Shown here piece after piece: positions 35,192-45,852 of a stretch of 64,000 nt of DNA. The position numbers and the translations under genes are program-made. How positions within the stretch are numbered: position 1 is the stretch's first letter; each line of letters opens with the position of its first letter. The stretch is from Limnobacter thiooxidans (GTDB taxonomy: Bacteria > Pseudomonadota > Gammaproteobacteria > Burkholderiales > Burkholderiaceae_B). Location of the stretch: contig NZ_AP028947.1 in the NCBI RefSeq assembly GCF_036323495.1, positions 310,001-374,000 of the forward strand, in the 5' to 3' direction. The notes below the pieces were generated by a model that saw only the letters and a program-made list of their open reading frames with translations, ran no database searches and had not been told where the DNA came from.

Positions 35192-35695
35192 ATGCGCATT
35201 GCTGTTTATCCCGGAACATTTGACCCGTTGACCCGTGGCCACGAAGACTTGGTTCGCCGTGGTGCGAAGATTTTTGACAAGCTTGTGGTGGGTGTGGCCG
35301 ACAGCCCCAACAAGAAGCCATTTTTCACCATGGATGAGCGTGTGAAAATTGCCAGCGAGGTGCTGAGCCATTACCCCAACGTCGAGGTGAAGGGTTTTCG
35401 TGGCTTGTTGAAAGACTTTGTGCGCGATAACGGCGCGAATGTGATTATTCGCGGACTGCGTGCGGTAAGCGATTTCGAATACGAGTTTCAGATGGCGGGC
35501 ATGAACCGCTATTTGCTGCCCGATGTGGAAACCATGTTTCTGACCCCGTCTGACCAGTACCAGTTCATTTCCGGCACCATCGTGCGGGAAATTGCTTCAC
35601 TGGGTGGCGATGTCAGCAAGTTTGTGTTTCCTTCGGTTGAACACTGGTTGAACCAGAAGCTGGGCTTGACCCCGCCACAGGTTGTCAACAAATAA
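35192..35695 (+). CDS. coaD: Phosphopantetheine adenylyltransferase
   Basis: Penultimate enzyme of coenzyme A synthesis, transferring AMP to 4'-phosphopantetheine. [18 protein letters not shown] at residues 6-23 contains the TxGH-type nucleotidyltransferase motif; [15 protein letters not shown] and the SSxxR-like ISGTIVRE segment follow. I use ATG 35192, with GGAG 7 bases upstream, instead of an in-frame ATG at 35174. 167 aa is close to the family's 160. Confidence 0.95.
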   Translation: MRIAVYPGTFDPLTRGHEDLVRRGAKIFDKLVVGVADSPNKKPFFTMDERVKIASEVLSHYPNVEVKGFRGLLKDFVRDNGANVIIRGLRAVSDFEYEFQMAGMNRYLLPDVETMFLTPSDQYQFISGTIVREIASLGGDVSKFVFPSVEHWLNQKLGLTPPQVVNK

Positions 35696-37230
<1,535 letters not shown>

Positions 37231-37287
37231 GGCGGTGGGTGCTGCAAAATGAAACTGAGCTTACCCTAGCACACAAAAACGGGTACC

Positions 37288-37319
37288 AAAAAACAAGGCC
37301 CCGAAGGGCCTTTGTTTTT
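37288..37319 (-). terminator. Intrinsic terminator for the pth-patatin-ychF operon
   Basis: Read on the minus strand, stem AAGGCCC / GGGCCTT with a stable TTCG tetraloop (37295-37312) is followed by GTTTTTT. It lies about 60 bases after the ychF stop. Confidence 0.88.
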
Positions 37320-37378
37320 AGCGGGGGAGCTGTCGGGAGTAACTGGAAAAACCAGCCGCACTGGTTGAACCAAGCTTT

Positions 37379-38470
37379 TTATACGTTGAACAGGAAGTTC
37401 AACACGTCGCCGTCTTTCACGACGTATTCCTTGCCTTCAGCACGCATCTTGCCCGCTTCTTTCGCGCCGTTCTCGCCTTTGAACTGAATGTAGTCTTCAA
37501 AGGCGATGGTTTGGGCGCGAATGAAGCCACGCTCAAAGTCGGTGTGAATCACGCCTGCTGCCTTGGGACCTGTGTCACCAATCTTGATGGTCCAGGCGCG
37601 CACTTCCTTCACACCCGCGGTGAAGTAGGTTTGCAGGCCCAGCAGTTTGAAGCCGGCGCGAATAACGCGATTCAAACCAGGTTCTGTCATGCCCATGTCC
37701 GCCAGGAATTCCATTTTGTCCGCATCGTCCAGGTCCGCAATTTCTGCTTCAATGGCGGCACATACGGCCACCACAGGCGCATTTTGCTTGGCTGCGTATT
37801 CCTGAAGGCGTTCAACAAAAGGGTTGTTCTCAAAACCATCTTCGGCCACGTTGGCTACGTACATGGCGGGTTTGGCAGTAATCAGGCCAAAGCTTTTGAT
37901 GGCAAACAGCTCTTCTTGATCCAGACCCAAGGCACGCACCGGTTTGGCTTCGTTCAACTGGGCTTCGCAGCGCTGCAGAATGGCCAGCACCTTGGCGGCT
38001 TCCTTGTCGTTGGCACGGGCTTGCTTGGCCAGGCGGTGGATGGCTTTTTCAACCGTGCCCATGTCGGCCAGGCACAGTTCGGTTTCAATGGTTTCAATGT
38101 CTGAAAGCGGGTCGACGCGGCCGTTGACGTGGATCACGTTGTCGTCTTCAAAGCAACGCACCACGTTCACAATGGCGTCGGTTTCCCGAATGTGCGCCAG
38201 GAACTGGTTACCCAGGCCTTCGCCCTTGGAGGCACCGGCCACCAGGCCCGCGATGTCCACGAACTCAACTGTGGCGGGCACAATCCGTTCGGGCTTGACG
38301 ATGTCTGCAAGTTGTTGCAAACGCGCATCGGGCACTTCCACCATGCCCACGTTGGGTTCAATGGTACAGAAGGGATAGTTTTCTGCAGCAATGCCCGCTT
38401 TGGTCAGCGCGTTGAACAGGGTGGATTTACCGACGTTGGGAAGGCCAACGATGCCGCATTTGAGGGTCAT
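37379..38470 (-). CDS. ychF: Ribosome-binding ATPase YchF
   Basis: An Obg-family P-loop NTPase that prefers ATP and binds ribosomes. [15 protein letters not shown] is the P-loop at residues 8-22; [17 protein letters not shown] is G3; NVAE replaces the NKxD motif, which is the YchF feature linked to ATP use. The C-terminal TGS domain ends with [12 protein letters not shown]. 363 aa is exact for the family. It follows the patatin gene by 46 bases and is in the pth operon, the usual pth-ychF association. Confidence 0.96.
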   Translation of the reverse strand: MTLKCGIVGLPNVGKSTLFNALTKAGIAAENYPFCTIEPNVGMVEVPDARLQQLADIVKPERIVPATVEFVDIAGLVAGASKGEGLGNQFLAHIRETDAIVNVVRCFEDDNVIHVNGRVDPLSDIETIETELCLADMGTVEKAIHRLAKQARANDKEAAKVLAILQRCEAQLNEAKPVRALGLDQEELFAIKSFGLITAKPAMYVANVAEDGFENNPFVERLQEYAAKQNAPVVAVCAAIEAEIADLDDADKMEFLADMGMTEPGLNRVIRAGFKLLGLQTYFTAGVKEVRAWTIKIGDTGPKAAGVIHTDFERGFIRAQTIAFEDYIQFKGENGAKEAGKMRAEGKEYVVKDGDVLNFLFNV

Positions 38471-38516
38471 GAGAATTCGCTAAGTGCTTAATTGGATGGG
38501 GTGAATTGTACCGCGC

Positions 38517-39662
38517 CTAGCGATTGACGTCGTTCAGCCACTGCTGAAAATCGTCGGCCATGCGATGGCTTTCCCGAATGGCGCTTTGCCACAGGGGAAT
38601 GCGCACGCTGTGATCGAATTTGTAGCGCTTGAAGTCGCTGCGATCTGGGATCTTTTTGGCTGGCAGGCTGGCTACAAACTGCGGTGAAGGGCACACCAGG
38701 ATCACATTGCTCATCCATTCCGGTTTGGCCTTGCGCAGCTTGAGAAATTTGTCGAGCCAGCCCGGTGTCACTGTGGGTGCAAAGTGGGGATAAAGCACCA
38801 AGCCGTCCAGCCGGTGGTAGGGCAGGGCAAGGTGGTAGTCGGTCAGGCCACCGTCCCAAAAAGGCCCTTCGTGATGCTTCACTTCGGTGGAGTTGTTTTC
38901 CAGGGCCTGGGTAATTTTATGAACCGGATTCAGCACGAAGGGAATGCTGCCAGAGGCTAACAAGGCGTCGTGAATGTTCAGTGAATCCAGGTTTTCAATG
39001 CGGGTGGGAATGCGGTCAAAAGGTTGCCTCAACCAATCTGTGTGGGCGCCAGGACTTTGAAAAACCCAGCGCTCGAAATAGCTGGAAAGCCTGTTGCGGT
39101 TCAAGCTGTTGGCCAGCACTGCCGATGCAAAACCCTGCATGCGGGCGTGCTGGTGCTGAGCATGCGAATGCGCTTGGGATTTTGCGTGATAAAGCGGGGT
39201 CAGGCCGCGATTGACCCACACCAGCAGCTCTTTGCCCACAGGTTTCGCCATGCATTGCGCTTCTTCGGCCACCACGGCCTGCACCATCGCGCCACACACG
39301 CGGCTTATTTCATGTCGGTCCACGCCTTTGCGGTAGTCCTGTGCTTCTACATACTGTTGGGCCAGGCGTTTGAAACTGGCTATCGGGTTGCTACTGGCCG
39401 CCGCTGCCATGCGCCAGGCACCAATTGAGGCGCCAATCAACTGCAAGGGCTTGATCCCTTTTGCTGCGCGTTGGCGCAAATGTTCCGCTCCCAACCAGTC
39501 GCTGAACAGGTATTGGTCCAGCCCCTGCAAGATCAAGCCTTTTGGCCCGCCTGCCGCTGCCGGGATCGCACAAATGTCTTCTGGCCTCAAGCCCTTGTTG
39601 GCAATGTGTGCCTTGGCACGTTCGCCCAGAATGACCTGAATGCTGCTGATGTGGCTGCTCAT
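38517..39662 (-). CDS. Patatin-like phospholipase
   Basis: A cytoplasmic or membrane-associated lipid acyl hydrolase. The nucleophile elbow GASIG (GxSxG) is near residue 77, the oxyanion-hole-like AAAGGPKG near residue 36 and the catalytic Asp motif DGG near residue 269, giving the Ser-Asp dyad. No signal peptide is visible. I use ATG 39662; GTG codons at 39674 and 39680 would overlap the pth stop. The 381-residue length is in the family range. It is inserted between pth and ychF, an arrangement I do not know from other bacteria. Substrate unknown. Confidence 0.85.
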   Translation of the reverse strand: MSSHISSIQVILGERAKAHIANKGLRPEDICAIPAAAGGPKGLILQGLDQYLFSDWLGAEHLRQRAAKGIKPLQLIGASIGAWRMAAAASSNPIASFKRLAQQYVEAQDYRKGVDRHEISRVCGAMVQAVVAEEAQCMAKPVGKELLVWVNRGLTPLYHAKSQAHSHAQHQHARMQGFASAVLANSLNRNRLSSYFERWVFQSPGAHTDWLRQPFDRIPTRIENLDSLNIHDALLASGSIPFVLNPVHKITQALENNSTEVKHHEGPFWDGGLTDYHLALPYHRLDGLVLYPHFAPTVTPGWLDKFLKLRKAKPEWMSNVILVCPSPQFVASLPAKKIPDRSDFKRYKFDHSVRIPLWQSAIRESHRMADDFQQWLNDVNR

Positions 39663-39670
39663 GTTCTTGC

Positions 39671-40282
39671 TCACGTGCACTCGGTGTGAATGTGGGTGGT
39701 GGCCTGCCCAATCTGACCCTTCAAAATCAGCTCGGTGTACTTCAGTAGCACGTCAATGGATCGATCAATCCACTGTTGCTGTTCGCTGCTGGGGCGGTGC
39801 AGAACAAAGTCGGCCACGCCCTGTTGCAAATTCAGGCTGCGCGGGTGGCCAATCCCAATGCGTGCCCGCCAGAATTCATTGCTGCCCATGTGTGCATGAA
39901 TGTCTTTCAAACCATTGTGCCCTGCGTGCCCGCCGCCTTTTTTCATCTTGATCTGACCTGGCAGCAAATCAAGTTCATCGTGCGCCACCAGAATTTCTTG
40001 TGGTGCAATCTTGAAAAACTTGGCTAAGGTACCCACTGCCTGGCCTGATCGGTTCATGAAGGTGGTGGGAAACAGCAGCCACACGTCTTCACCGGCTACC
40101 TTGATGCGGGCCATGTCGCCGAAAAACCGTTTATCACTTTGCAAAAACACATTGTGTTTGCGCGCGAGCGCTTCCAGATACCACACGCCTGCGTTGTGAC
40201 GGGTATCGGCATATTGCGGGCCGGGGTTACCCAAGCCGACGATCAGCTTGATTGGGTTGTTGGTGGGGTTGTTGCTGGACAT
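39671..40282 (-). CDS. pth: Peptidyl-tRNA hydrolase
   Basis: Releases tRNA from prematurely dropped peptidyl-tRNAs. LIVGLGNPGPQYADTRHNAG at about residues 13-32 carries the catalytic histidine, followed by PTTFMNRSGQAV, the VAHDELDLLPG segment and KGGGHAGHNGLKDI. 203 aa is normal. The ATG is preceded by a terminator-like hairpin instead of a visible ribosome binding site. First gene of the pth-patatin-ychF operon; it is separated from rplY-prs, its neighbours in many proteobacteria. Confidence 0.95.
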   Translation of the reverse strand: MSSNNPTNNPIKLIVGLGNPGPQYADTRHNAGVWYLEALARKHNVFLQSDKRFFGDMARIKVAGEDVWLLFPTTFMNRSGQAVGTLAKFFKIAPQEILVAHDELDLLPGQIKMKKGGGHAGHNGLKDIHAHMGSNEFWRARIGIGHPRSLNLQQGVADFVLHRPSSEQQQWIDRSIDVLLKYTELILKGQIGQATTHIHTECT

Positions 40283-40290
40283 GAAGAAAA

Positions 40291-40315
40291 ACAGCCCTGT
40301 GATTCACAAGGCTGT
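40291..40315 (-). promoter_or_regulatory. Terminator-like hairpin in the pth leader
   Basis: ACAGCC / GGCTGT (40291-40296 with 40310-40315) encloses a second stem TGTG / CACA. On the minus strand the hairpin is followed by TTTTTCTTC and, at once, the pth ATG. It could be an attenuator or stop transcription entering from the right. Confidence 0.5.
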
Positions 40316-40404
40316 ATTTTGTCTGAAAATCAATCCATCAACCACCTATCGGGTAATACGTGCTTTGGATAAAATATTTTTTAATTTCCTGTGTGGGGGC
40401 TGTC

Positions 40405-41073
40405 ATGTTGAATATTTCCTTGTTTGCTCGTCCCTTTTGCTTGTTGGCCCTGTGTTTTGGAATGGCAGGTTGTGCTGGTTTTAGGGCTGGAGTTGAAAGT
40501 GTGGCCTATCTTGATTCTGCGGATCATCTACAACCCAGGCAAGGTCACGGAATGCAAGCAAGACACAATTTGAGTTGGCAGGATGTTCGATTTTCAGTCG
40601 AATTGAATAACAAGTTGCAAACACGCGATCACACCGTGATGTTGTTTGTTGTGCCCACCACAATTGATCCATTCGATAAATTCATTGGTGCAAACGACAG
40701 TAAAAAGCTTGTGGCTTTTGTGGAAATGAAGTCTGTAAATCCTGAAGTGTCGTTTGATGCGACAGCAGTCAGATTTATTGTCAACGGCCAGACGCACCCT
40801 CCAATCAAGGTCTCGGAGTATGCCAGATGGAACGAAGATGGTCAGGTAAACAACCTGGATGGCAAGTGGGGGTACAGGGACTTGCAATCAACTCGAGTTC
40901 TTCAGGATTCCGAACACAACTATTCGTTCAAACTCGAGTTTGATCTGGATCGACCATCTCCAAGAGAAGAGAGTTATCAGCTGGACTTGAGTCGAGCTTT
41001 GAAATTTCCCAATGGTGAACAAGGACCACTGGTGAAATTCAAAGCCTTACCCTGGAAGCATGGTTACACTTGA
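40405..41073 (+). CDS. Uncharacterised lipoprotein
   Basis: A 222-residue predicted lipoprotein. I use ATG 40405, with GGGGG 5-6 bases upstream, giving a signal peptide that ends in the lipobox MAGC (about residue 21); an ATG at 40360 would add a second hydrophobic stretch. The mature part is likely a beta-rich domain with segments such as HTVMLFVVPTTIDPF and YSFKLEFDLDRPSP; no family is recognised. It is the only plus-strand gene between the pth operon and leuA, and its stop codon abuts that of leuA. Confidence 0.72.
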   Translation: MLNISLFARPFCLLALCFGMAGCAGFRAGVESVAYLDSADHLQPRQGHGMQARHNLSWQDVRFSVELNNKLQTRDHTVMLFVVPTTIDPFDKFIGANDSKKLVAFVEMKSVNPEVSFDATAVRFIVNGQTHPPIKVSEYARWNEDGQVNNLDGKWGYRDLQSTRVLQDSEHNYSFKLEFDLDRPSPREESYQLDLSRALKFPNGEQGPLVKFKALPWKHGYT

Positions 41074-42756
41074 TCAGATCTGATTGGTTTTTACTCGTGC
41101 AGATTGGTCAACCCTTCTCCAAGCGCTCACCAGCGCCATCAAACTGGCTGTGGTGATGTTGTCGTGAAAGCCAACACCGAACTTGCTGCCCGGCATATTG
41201 GGTACGCTCACCTCGATAATGGCCATGGCCTTTGATTTGGCGCCTTGGCCCACGCTGCGTTCTTCAAAACCCACAATGTCCATCGGTATGCCAAGTGCTT
41301 GCACAGCAGCGTCCAGCGGCCCATTGCCGACACCTTCCAGCCTTGAAATTTCACCGTGTTGCTGCACGGTGATTTCAATGCCCTGGCCGCCTTCGGCATC
41401 AAACACTTTGTGGCTGATGTAGCGGGGCTGGCTTTCATCATTTTGCAAATAGGTTTGTTCAAACAAAGCCCACAAGGCGGGTGATGTCATTTCAGCGGCC
41501 GTGCTGTCACTGACTTTTTGCACCACACCTGAAAATTCGACCTGCATGCGGCGTGGCATGACCACACCATGTTCACGTTCAAGAATGTAGGCAATACCGC
41601 CCTTGCCCGATTGGCTGTTGACACGAATCACGCTGTCGTAAGTGCGACCCACGTCCACCGGGTCGATGGGCAAATAAGGCACTTCCCAAATGGCGTCGGG
41701 TTTTTGAATGTCAAAGCCCTTTTTGATTGCATCCTGGTGCGACCCCGAAAACGCGGTGTACACCAGATCGCCCACATAGGGGTGGCGCGGGTGAATGGGC
41801 AACTGCGTGCAACTTTCAACTACGCGAGCCACGGCATTGATGTCGGAAAAGTCAAGGTTCGGGTGCACACCCTGGGTGTACATGTTCAAGGCCAGGGTCA
41901 CAATGTCCACGTTGCCACAGCGTTCGCCGTTGCCAAAAAGGCAGCCTTCCACGCGCTGCGCGCCCGCCATCATCGCCAATTCTGCTGTGGCCACGCCGGT
42001 GCCGCGGTCGTTGTGCGGGTGCACGGAAAGCACCACATGTTCGCGCCGCGCAAGCCGCCTGTCCATCCATTCAATTTGATCGGCAAAAACATTGGGTGTG
42101 CTCCATTCCACGGTGGTGGGCAGGTTGATGATGATCTTGCGGTTTGGCCCCGCTTCCCAGGCCTCAATGGCCGTGTTGCAGGCCTGCAAGGCCACATCCA
42201 GTTCGGTCATGTTGAAACACTCGGGGGAGTACTGTAAAACCCACTGGGTTTCAGGGTGTGCGTCAGTCAGTTCTTTGACCTTCTGCACGCGCTTTTTCAC
42301 CATGTCGATGACCTCGGGTACAGTCATGCGGAACACCGTATTTCTCCACACGGGTGCGGTGGAGTTGTAGATGTGGACGATGGCGCTTTTGGCGCCAATC
42401 ACCGATTCCACTGTTCGCTCGATAAGATCATCACGAGCCTGAGTCATGACCATGGGGGTGACGTCATCCGGAATCTGATCGTTTTCAATCAAATGCCGCA
42501 CCACATCAAAGTCGATCTGCGAGGCTGCCGGAAAACCCACTTCGATTTCCTTGAAGCCGATGCGCACCAATTCCTTGAAGAAGTCCAGCTTGGTGGCCAC
42601 GCTCATGGGTTCAAATATCGCCTGGTTGCCGTCGCGCAAATCGGTGCTTAACCAGATTGGCGCATTCTCGATAGCCTTGTTGGGCCATGTTCTGTCGGGC
42701 AGGTCCACTTTGTAAGCGGGGCGGTATTTGGTGGCAGGGTTCTTCAACATGCTCAT
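41074..42756 (-). CDS. leuA: 2-isopropylmalate synthase (long, type 2 form)
   Basis: First committed step of leucine synthesis, condensing acetyl-CoA and 2-ketoisovalerate. The TIM-barrel start STDLRDGNQAIFEPM (about residues 37-51), the metal-binding HPHNDRGTG and GNGERCGNVD motifs, and the C-terminal leucine-binding regulatory domain (SKFGVGFHDNITTASLMALVSA) identify the approximately 560-residue IPMS found in Burkholderiales and actinobacteria. I chose ATG 42756 with AGGA upstream; the frame is open for 91 more codons, but that part is unlike the family. It is divergent from an Lrp-type regulator gene. Confidence 0.95.
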   Translation of the reverse strand: MSMLKNPATKYRPAYKVDLPDRTWPNKAIENAPIWLSTDLRDGNQAIFEPMSVATKLDFFKELVRIGFKEIEVGFPAASQIDFDVVRHLIENDQIPDDVTPMVMTQARDDLIERTVESVIGAKSAIVHIYNSTAPVWRNTVFRMTVPEVIDMVKKRVQKVKELTDAHPETQWVLQYSPECFNMTELDVALQACNTAIEAWEAGPNRKIIINLPTTVEWSTPNVFADQIEWMDRRLARREHVVLSVHPHNDRGTGVATAELAMMAGAQRVEGCLFGNGERCGNVDIVTLALNMYTQGVHPNLDFSDINAVARVVESCTQLPIHPRHPYVGDLVYTAFSGSHQDAIKKGFDIQKPDAIWEVPYLPIDPVDVGRTYDSVIRVNSQSGKGGIAYILEREHGVVMPRRMQVEFSGVVQKVSDSTAAEMTSPALWALFEQTYLQNDESQPRYISHKVFDAEGGQGIEITVQQHGEISRLEGVGNGPLDAAVQALGIPMDIVGFEERSVGQGAKSKAMAIIEVSVPNMPGSKFGVGFHDNITTASLMALVSAWRRVDQSARVKTNQI

Positions 42757-42875
42757 TTGCTTCCTGGGCCTCCTTGGGCCTTCATTACTACTGGGTAAAA
42801 CGTGTGTCGATGAAGAACAGTGTATGCCTGTTAAGCTGACAGATGATTGCGTTTTTGCTTTGAAAAATAATTGAT

Positions 42876-42893
42876 TTGGCAGATAATTGCCAA
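42876..42893. promoter_or_regulatory. Palindrome in the leuA-lrp intergenic region (possible Lrp operator)
   Basis: TTGGCA (42876-42881) and TGCCAA (42888-42893) flank a 6-base AT spacer, set in AT-rich DNA 30 bases before the Lrp-like ATG and about 120 bases before the leuA ATG. A site for the adjacent regulator is an inference from position. Confidence 0.45.
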
Positions 42894-42923
42894 TTACCTG
42901 GCTATCGAGGCAGAAAAATCCGT

Positions 42924-43388
42924 ATGCATCAATTAGATCGATATGACAAGGCGATTCTGACCCTGTTGCAGGCCGATGGGCGAATGAGCAACCAGGACTT
43001 GGCCGATGCCATTGGCCTTTCCCCCTCACCCTGTTTGCGCCGAGTGAAAGTGCTTGAAGAGGCCGGTTTGATCACCGGTTACCGCGCCTTGGTGGATGCG
43101 AAAAAACTGGGTTTCAGTTTGATGGCCCTGATTTACATTTCAATGGACCAGCACACGCCCGAACGATTCGCCAGCTTTGAGGCGGCTGTGTCCGCCATTC
43201 CTGAGGTGCTGGAATGTTTGCTGATTACTGGCCAGCAGGCTGATTATCAGCTGAAGGTGATTGTGGCCGACATGGATGGTTACCAGGAGTTGCTGCTGAA
43301 CCGAATTACCCGCATCAAGGGCGTAACTGGGGTGCATACCAGCTTCGTGTTGCGACGGGTGGTCGACAAAACCCAGGTACCTGTTTGA
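42924..43388 (+). CDS. Lrp/AsnC-family transcriptional regulator
   Basis: A feast/famine regulator with an N-terminal winged HTH (LDRYDKAILTLLQADGRMSN, then LADAIGLSPSPCLRRVKVLEEAGLI) and a C-terminal RAM amino-acid-binding domain (about residues 75-150). I use ATG 42924; an in-frame codon at 42876 would run through the palindrome. 154 aa is typical. Its divergent position suggests it controls leuA and its own gene in response to leucine or another amino acid. Its end lies 2 bases from that of the convergent exoD-like gene. Confidence 0.92.
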   Translation: MHQLDRYDKAILTLLQADGRMSNQDLADAIGLSPSPCLRRVKVLEEAGLITGYRALVDAKKLGFSLMALIYISMDQHTPERFASFEAAVSAIPEVLECLLITGQQADYQLKVIVADMDGYQELLLNRITRIKGVTGVHTSFVLRRVVDKTQVPV

Positions 43389-43390
43389 AC

Positions 43391-44038
43391 TTAGCCCTGT
43401 TTTTGAAGCAGATTTTGAATCAACACACCGCCACCACCAATCAGCACCCCAAAATATACAATTGAAGCCAGGTTGGCCAAGTGCCCCAGCAGCACGGCTG
43501 CGCCATCGCGTTGAATCAAGCCCACGGCCAGAAACAGCAGGGCGATCCCTGGCACGGTGTTGCTGAACGGGATGAATCCGAAAGGTGCCATTAACAGCAG
43601 TGCACCTAAAATCAATGCGGCATCGTTGATGCGGTTCACGACTGGCCCACAGGCCATGGAGGACATGCGGTGCGGTTTGCTGATCTTTTCCAGGCGGGGA
43701 ATCCACGCCAAACCTTTTTGAAGTGCGGCGCGCAGTTTGTCTGCGGGCAAGGCACGTTCCTTGAATCGCTTGGGCAGCCACAGGGTACGCCCAAACATTC
43801 TGCTGATACCGATCAGCAAAATGGCCGCGCCGAAAATGGTGCTGACTCCAGGAATGGACACTGGCACCATGAACACCAAAGTCAGAAAAGCCACCAGCAG
43901 CAACATGCCTTCCCTGCCCACCAGATCCAGAATTTCCCCAAGGCTCACCGTGTCGACAGGCAGTTGATCAATCACCACCTTGATTTGCTCTCCGAGGGTA
44001 CGTTCGCTGGTTTGGGTGTCTTGTTTGAGATCAGGCAT
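43391..44038 (-). CDS. exoD: ExoD family membrane protein
   Basis: An integral membrane protein of the ExoD family, named for an exopolysaccharide and alkali-sensitivity locus in Sinorhizobium; the biochemical role is unknown. Hydrophobic segments at about residues 40-60 and 62-82, then 145-165 and 185-210, with the family-like GREGMLLLVAFLTLVFMVP and SSMACGPVVNRIND stretches. I use ATG 44038, since the frame upstream runs through the rplY terminator. 215 aa fits the family. A link to the polysaccharide genes elsewhere in the window is only suggestive. Confidence 0.85.
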   Translation of the reverse strand: MPDLKQDTQTSERTLGEQIKVVIDQLPVDTVSLGEILDLVGREGMLLLVAFLTLVFMVPVSIPGVSTIFGAAILLIGISRMFGRTLWLPKRFKERALPADKLRAALQKGLAWIPRLEKISKPHRMSSMACGPVVNRINDAALILGALLLMAPFGFIPFSNTVPGIALLFLAVGLIQRDGAAVLLGHLANLASIVYFGVLIGGGGVLIQNLLQKQG

Positions 44039-44075
44039 TGGCGTTGCTCGTTTTAATGATTTGTCATTGTGCCCA

Positions 44076-44110
44076 TAAAAAAAGCCGCTGAACCAAAGTA
44101 CAGCGGCTTT
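44076..44110 (-). terminator. Intrinsic terminator after rplY
   Basis: On the minus strand, AAAGCCGCTG pairs with CAGCGGCTTT around a 10-base loop (44081-44110) and runs into TTTTTTT. It lies 28 bases after the rplY stop and upstream of exoD. Confidence 0.9.
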
Positions 44111-44137
44111 CCTGAACACAGCTTGGACCAGACGAAT

Positions 44138-44725
44138 TTACTCGTCGCCGCCCTTTGCAGCACCAGCCTTGATCTTCACTGTAACCAGTGAACCATCTTG
44201 CTGACCGTGGTTGGGGATGCTAACGCCTTCTGGCAATTGCAGGTCCGTCACGTGAATTGAGCGCTTGGTTACGTCCAGTACGCTGCAATCAACTGCGATG
44301 AATTCTGGCAGGTCTTTTGGCAGACATTCAATTTCAATCTGGTTGGCCACGAAGGTCACCAGACCGGCGTACAGCTTGACAGCTGGACTTTCCAGATGAC
44401 CAGAATAGTGCAATGGCACATTCATGTGGATCTTCTGGTTGGCGTCGATGCGCTGAAAGTCGATGTGCAGCAACTGGGGCTTGTAAGGGTGTGACTGGAA
44501 GTCACGCAACAAAACCTGTTGTGCCTTGCCGTCGATTTCCAGTTCCAGAATGCTGGAGTGGAATTTTTCTTTCTGAATGGCGTGCCACAGGGGGTTGTGT
44601 TCAATTGACACAGCCTGAGCTTCCTGATTTGCGCCATAAACGATGCCAGGTACCTGGCCAGCACGACGCAGGCGGCGGCTCGCTCCGGAACCCTGCTCTG
44701 TGCGGAATGTTGCAACTACTTTCAT
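44138..44725 (-). CDS. rplY: 50S ribosomal protein L25 / general stress protein Ctc
   Basis: A 5S rRNA-binding large-subunit protein of the long L25/TL5/CTC type, with the L25 beta-barrel at residues 1-95 (GSGASRRLRRAGQVPGIVYG) and a C-terminal TL5 beta domain (HYSGHLESPAVKLYAG...). I use ATG 44725 (KVVATFRTEQ) because GGAGA lies 7 bases upstream; a longer frame starts at 44779. 195 aa fits. It follows prs by 100 bases and a terminator follows it. Confidence 0.95.
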   Translation of the reverse strand: MKVVATFRTEQGSGASRRLRRAGQVPGIVYGANQEAQAVSIEHNPLWHAIQKEKFHSSILELEIDGKAQQVLLRDFQSHPYKPQLLHIDFQRIDANQKIHMNVPLHYSGHLESPAVKLYAGLVTFVANQIEIECLPKDLPEFIAVDCSVLDVTKRSIHVTDLQLPEGVSIPNHGQQDGSLVTVKIKAGAAKGGDE

Positions 44726-44825
44726 GAGTTTCTCCAAATTTGACTTCACCGCGACCAGTGAAACCAAGTTATGCGGCACTTAAGGGCGACCGCAAAAAAG
44801 CCCGAATTCAATGCTTGAGCCAAAC

Positions 44826-45779
44826 TTAATCGATGAACAGCGAGCTGACTGAATCGGAGCGGACAATGCGGCGAATGGTTTCGGCCAGCAGTTCGTCTAC
44901 GCTCAACACACGAATGGTCTTGCTGTTATTTGCTTCCTCGGACAACGGAATGGTGTCGGTCACTACCAACTCATCCAGGTCTGATTCTTCAACACGCTGA
45001 ATGGCACCACCTGACAGAACGGGGTGGGTACAGTACGCCACCACTTTTTTCGCGCCATTGGCCTTCAGGGCGGCAGCTGCTTTGCACAGTGTATTGGCGG
45101 TATCGACCATGTCGTCCATGATGACGCAGGTGCGGTCTTTCACGTCGCCAATAATGTTCATCACCTCGGCGACATTGGCGCGTGGTCGACGCTTGTCGAT
45201 AATGGCCAGGTCACAGTTCAGGCGTTTGGCCAGTGCACGGGCACGAACCACGCCGCCCACATCAGGTGACACCACCATCAGGTTGTCCAGATTCTGTTTC
45301 CAGACGTCGCCCAGCAGCACAGGTGATGCATAGATGTTGTCAACCGGGATGTCGAAGAAACCTTGGATTTGGTCGGCGTGCAAGTCCATGGTCAGCACTC
45401 GGTCAACACCCACCACCTGCAACATGTTGGCTACAACTTTCGCCGTAATGGCCACGCGGGAGGAGCGCACGCGGCGGTCCTGACGGGCATAACCAAAGTA
45501 GGGAATTGCTGCAGTAATGCGGCCAGCTGATGCGCGCTTGAGCGCGTCGATCATGACCATCATTTCCATCAGGTTGTCGTTGGTGGGAGCACAGGTGGAC
45601 TGCAGCACGAACACGTCTTTGCCGCGAACGTTTTCATTGATCTCGACCATCACTTCACCGTCAGAGAAACGGCCCACCGTTGCTTTGCCCAATGGAATGT
45701 TCAGTTGCTTGGCCACTGACTCTGCCAAAGCAGGGTTCGCATTGCCGGTGAAGATCATTAGACTGCTGTCGGTTGCCAT
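44826..45779 (-). CDS. prs: Ribose-phosphate pyrophosphokinase
   Basis: Makes PRPP from ribose-5-phosphate and ATP for nucleotide, histidine and tryptophan synthesis. [16 protein letters not shown] (about residues 38-53), [12 protein letters not shown] (flexible catalytic loop, about 94-105), the [11 protein letters not shown] signature near 131 and the PRPP loop [10 protein letters not shown] near 222 are all visible. 317 aa is exact for class I enzymes. It lies in the conserved ispE-tRNA-Gln-prs-rplY order. Confidence 0.97.
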   Translation of the reverse strand: MATDSSLMIFTGNANPALAESVAKQLNIPLGKATVGRFSDGEVMVEINENVRGKDVFVLQSTCAPTNDNLMEMMVMIDALKRASAGRITAAIPYFGYARQDRRVRSSRVAITAKVVANMLQVVGVDRVLTMDLHADQIQGFFDIPVDNIYASPVLLGDVWKQNLDNLMVVSPDVGGVVRARALAKRLNCDLAIIDKRRPRANVAEVMNIIGDVKDRTCVIMDDMVDTANTLCKAAAALKANGAKKVVAYCTHPVLSGGAIQRVEESDLDELVVTDTIPLSEEANNSKTIRVLSVDELLAETIRRIVRSDSVSSLFID

Positions 45780-45815
45780 TGTTTACCCCAGGGCTTGACG
45801 TGTGCGTTGGCGAAA

Positions 45816-45848
45816 TAAAAAAAGGGCCAACCTGTGGCTGGCCCTTTG
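45816..45848 (-). terminator. Intrinsic terminator after tRNA-Gln
   Basis: On the minus strand, AAAGGGCCA pairs with TGGCCCTTT and runs into TTTTTTT; the arms are at 45839-45848 and 45820-45829. It separates the ispE-tRNA unit from prs. Confidence 0.88.
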
Positions 45849-45852
45849 GTAT

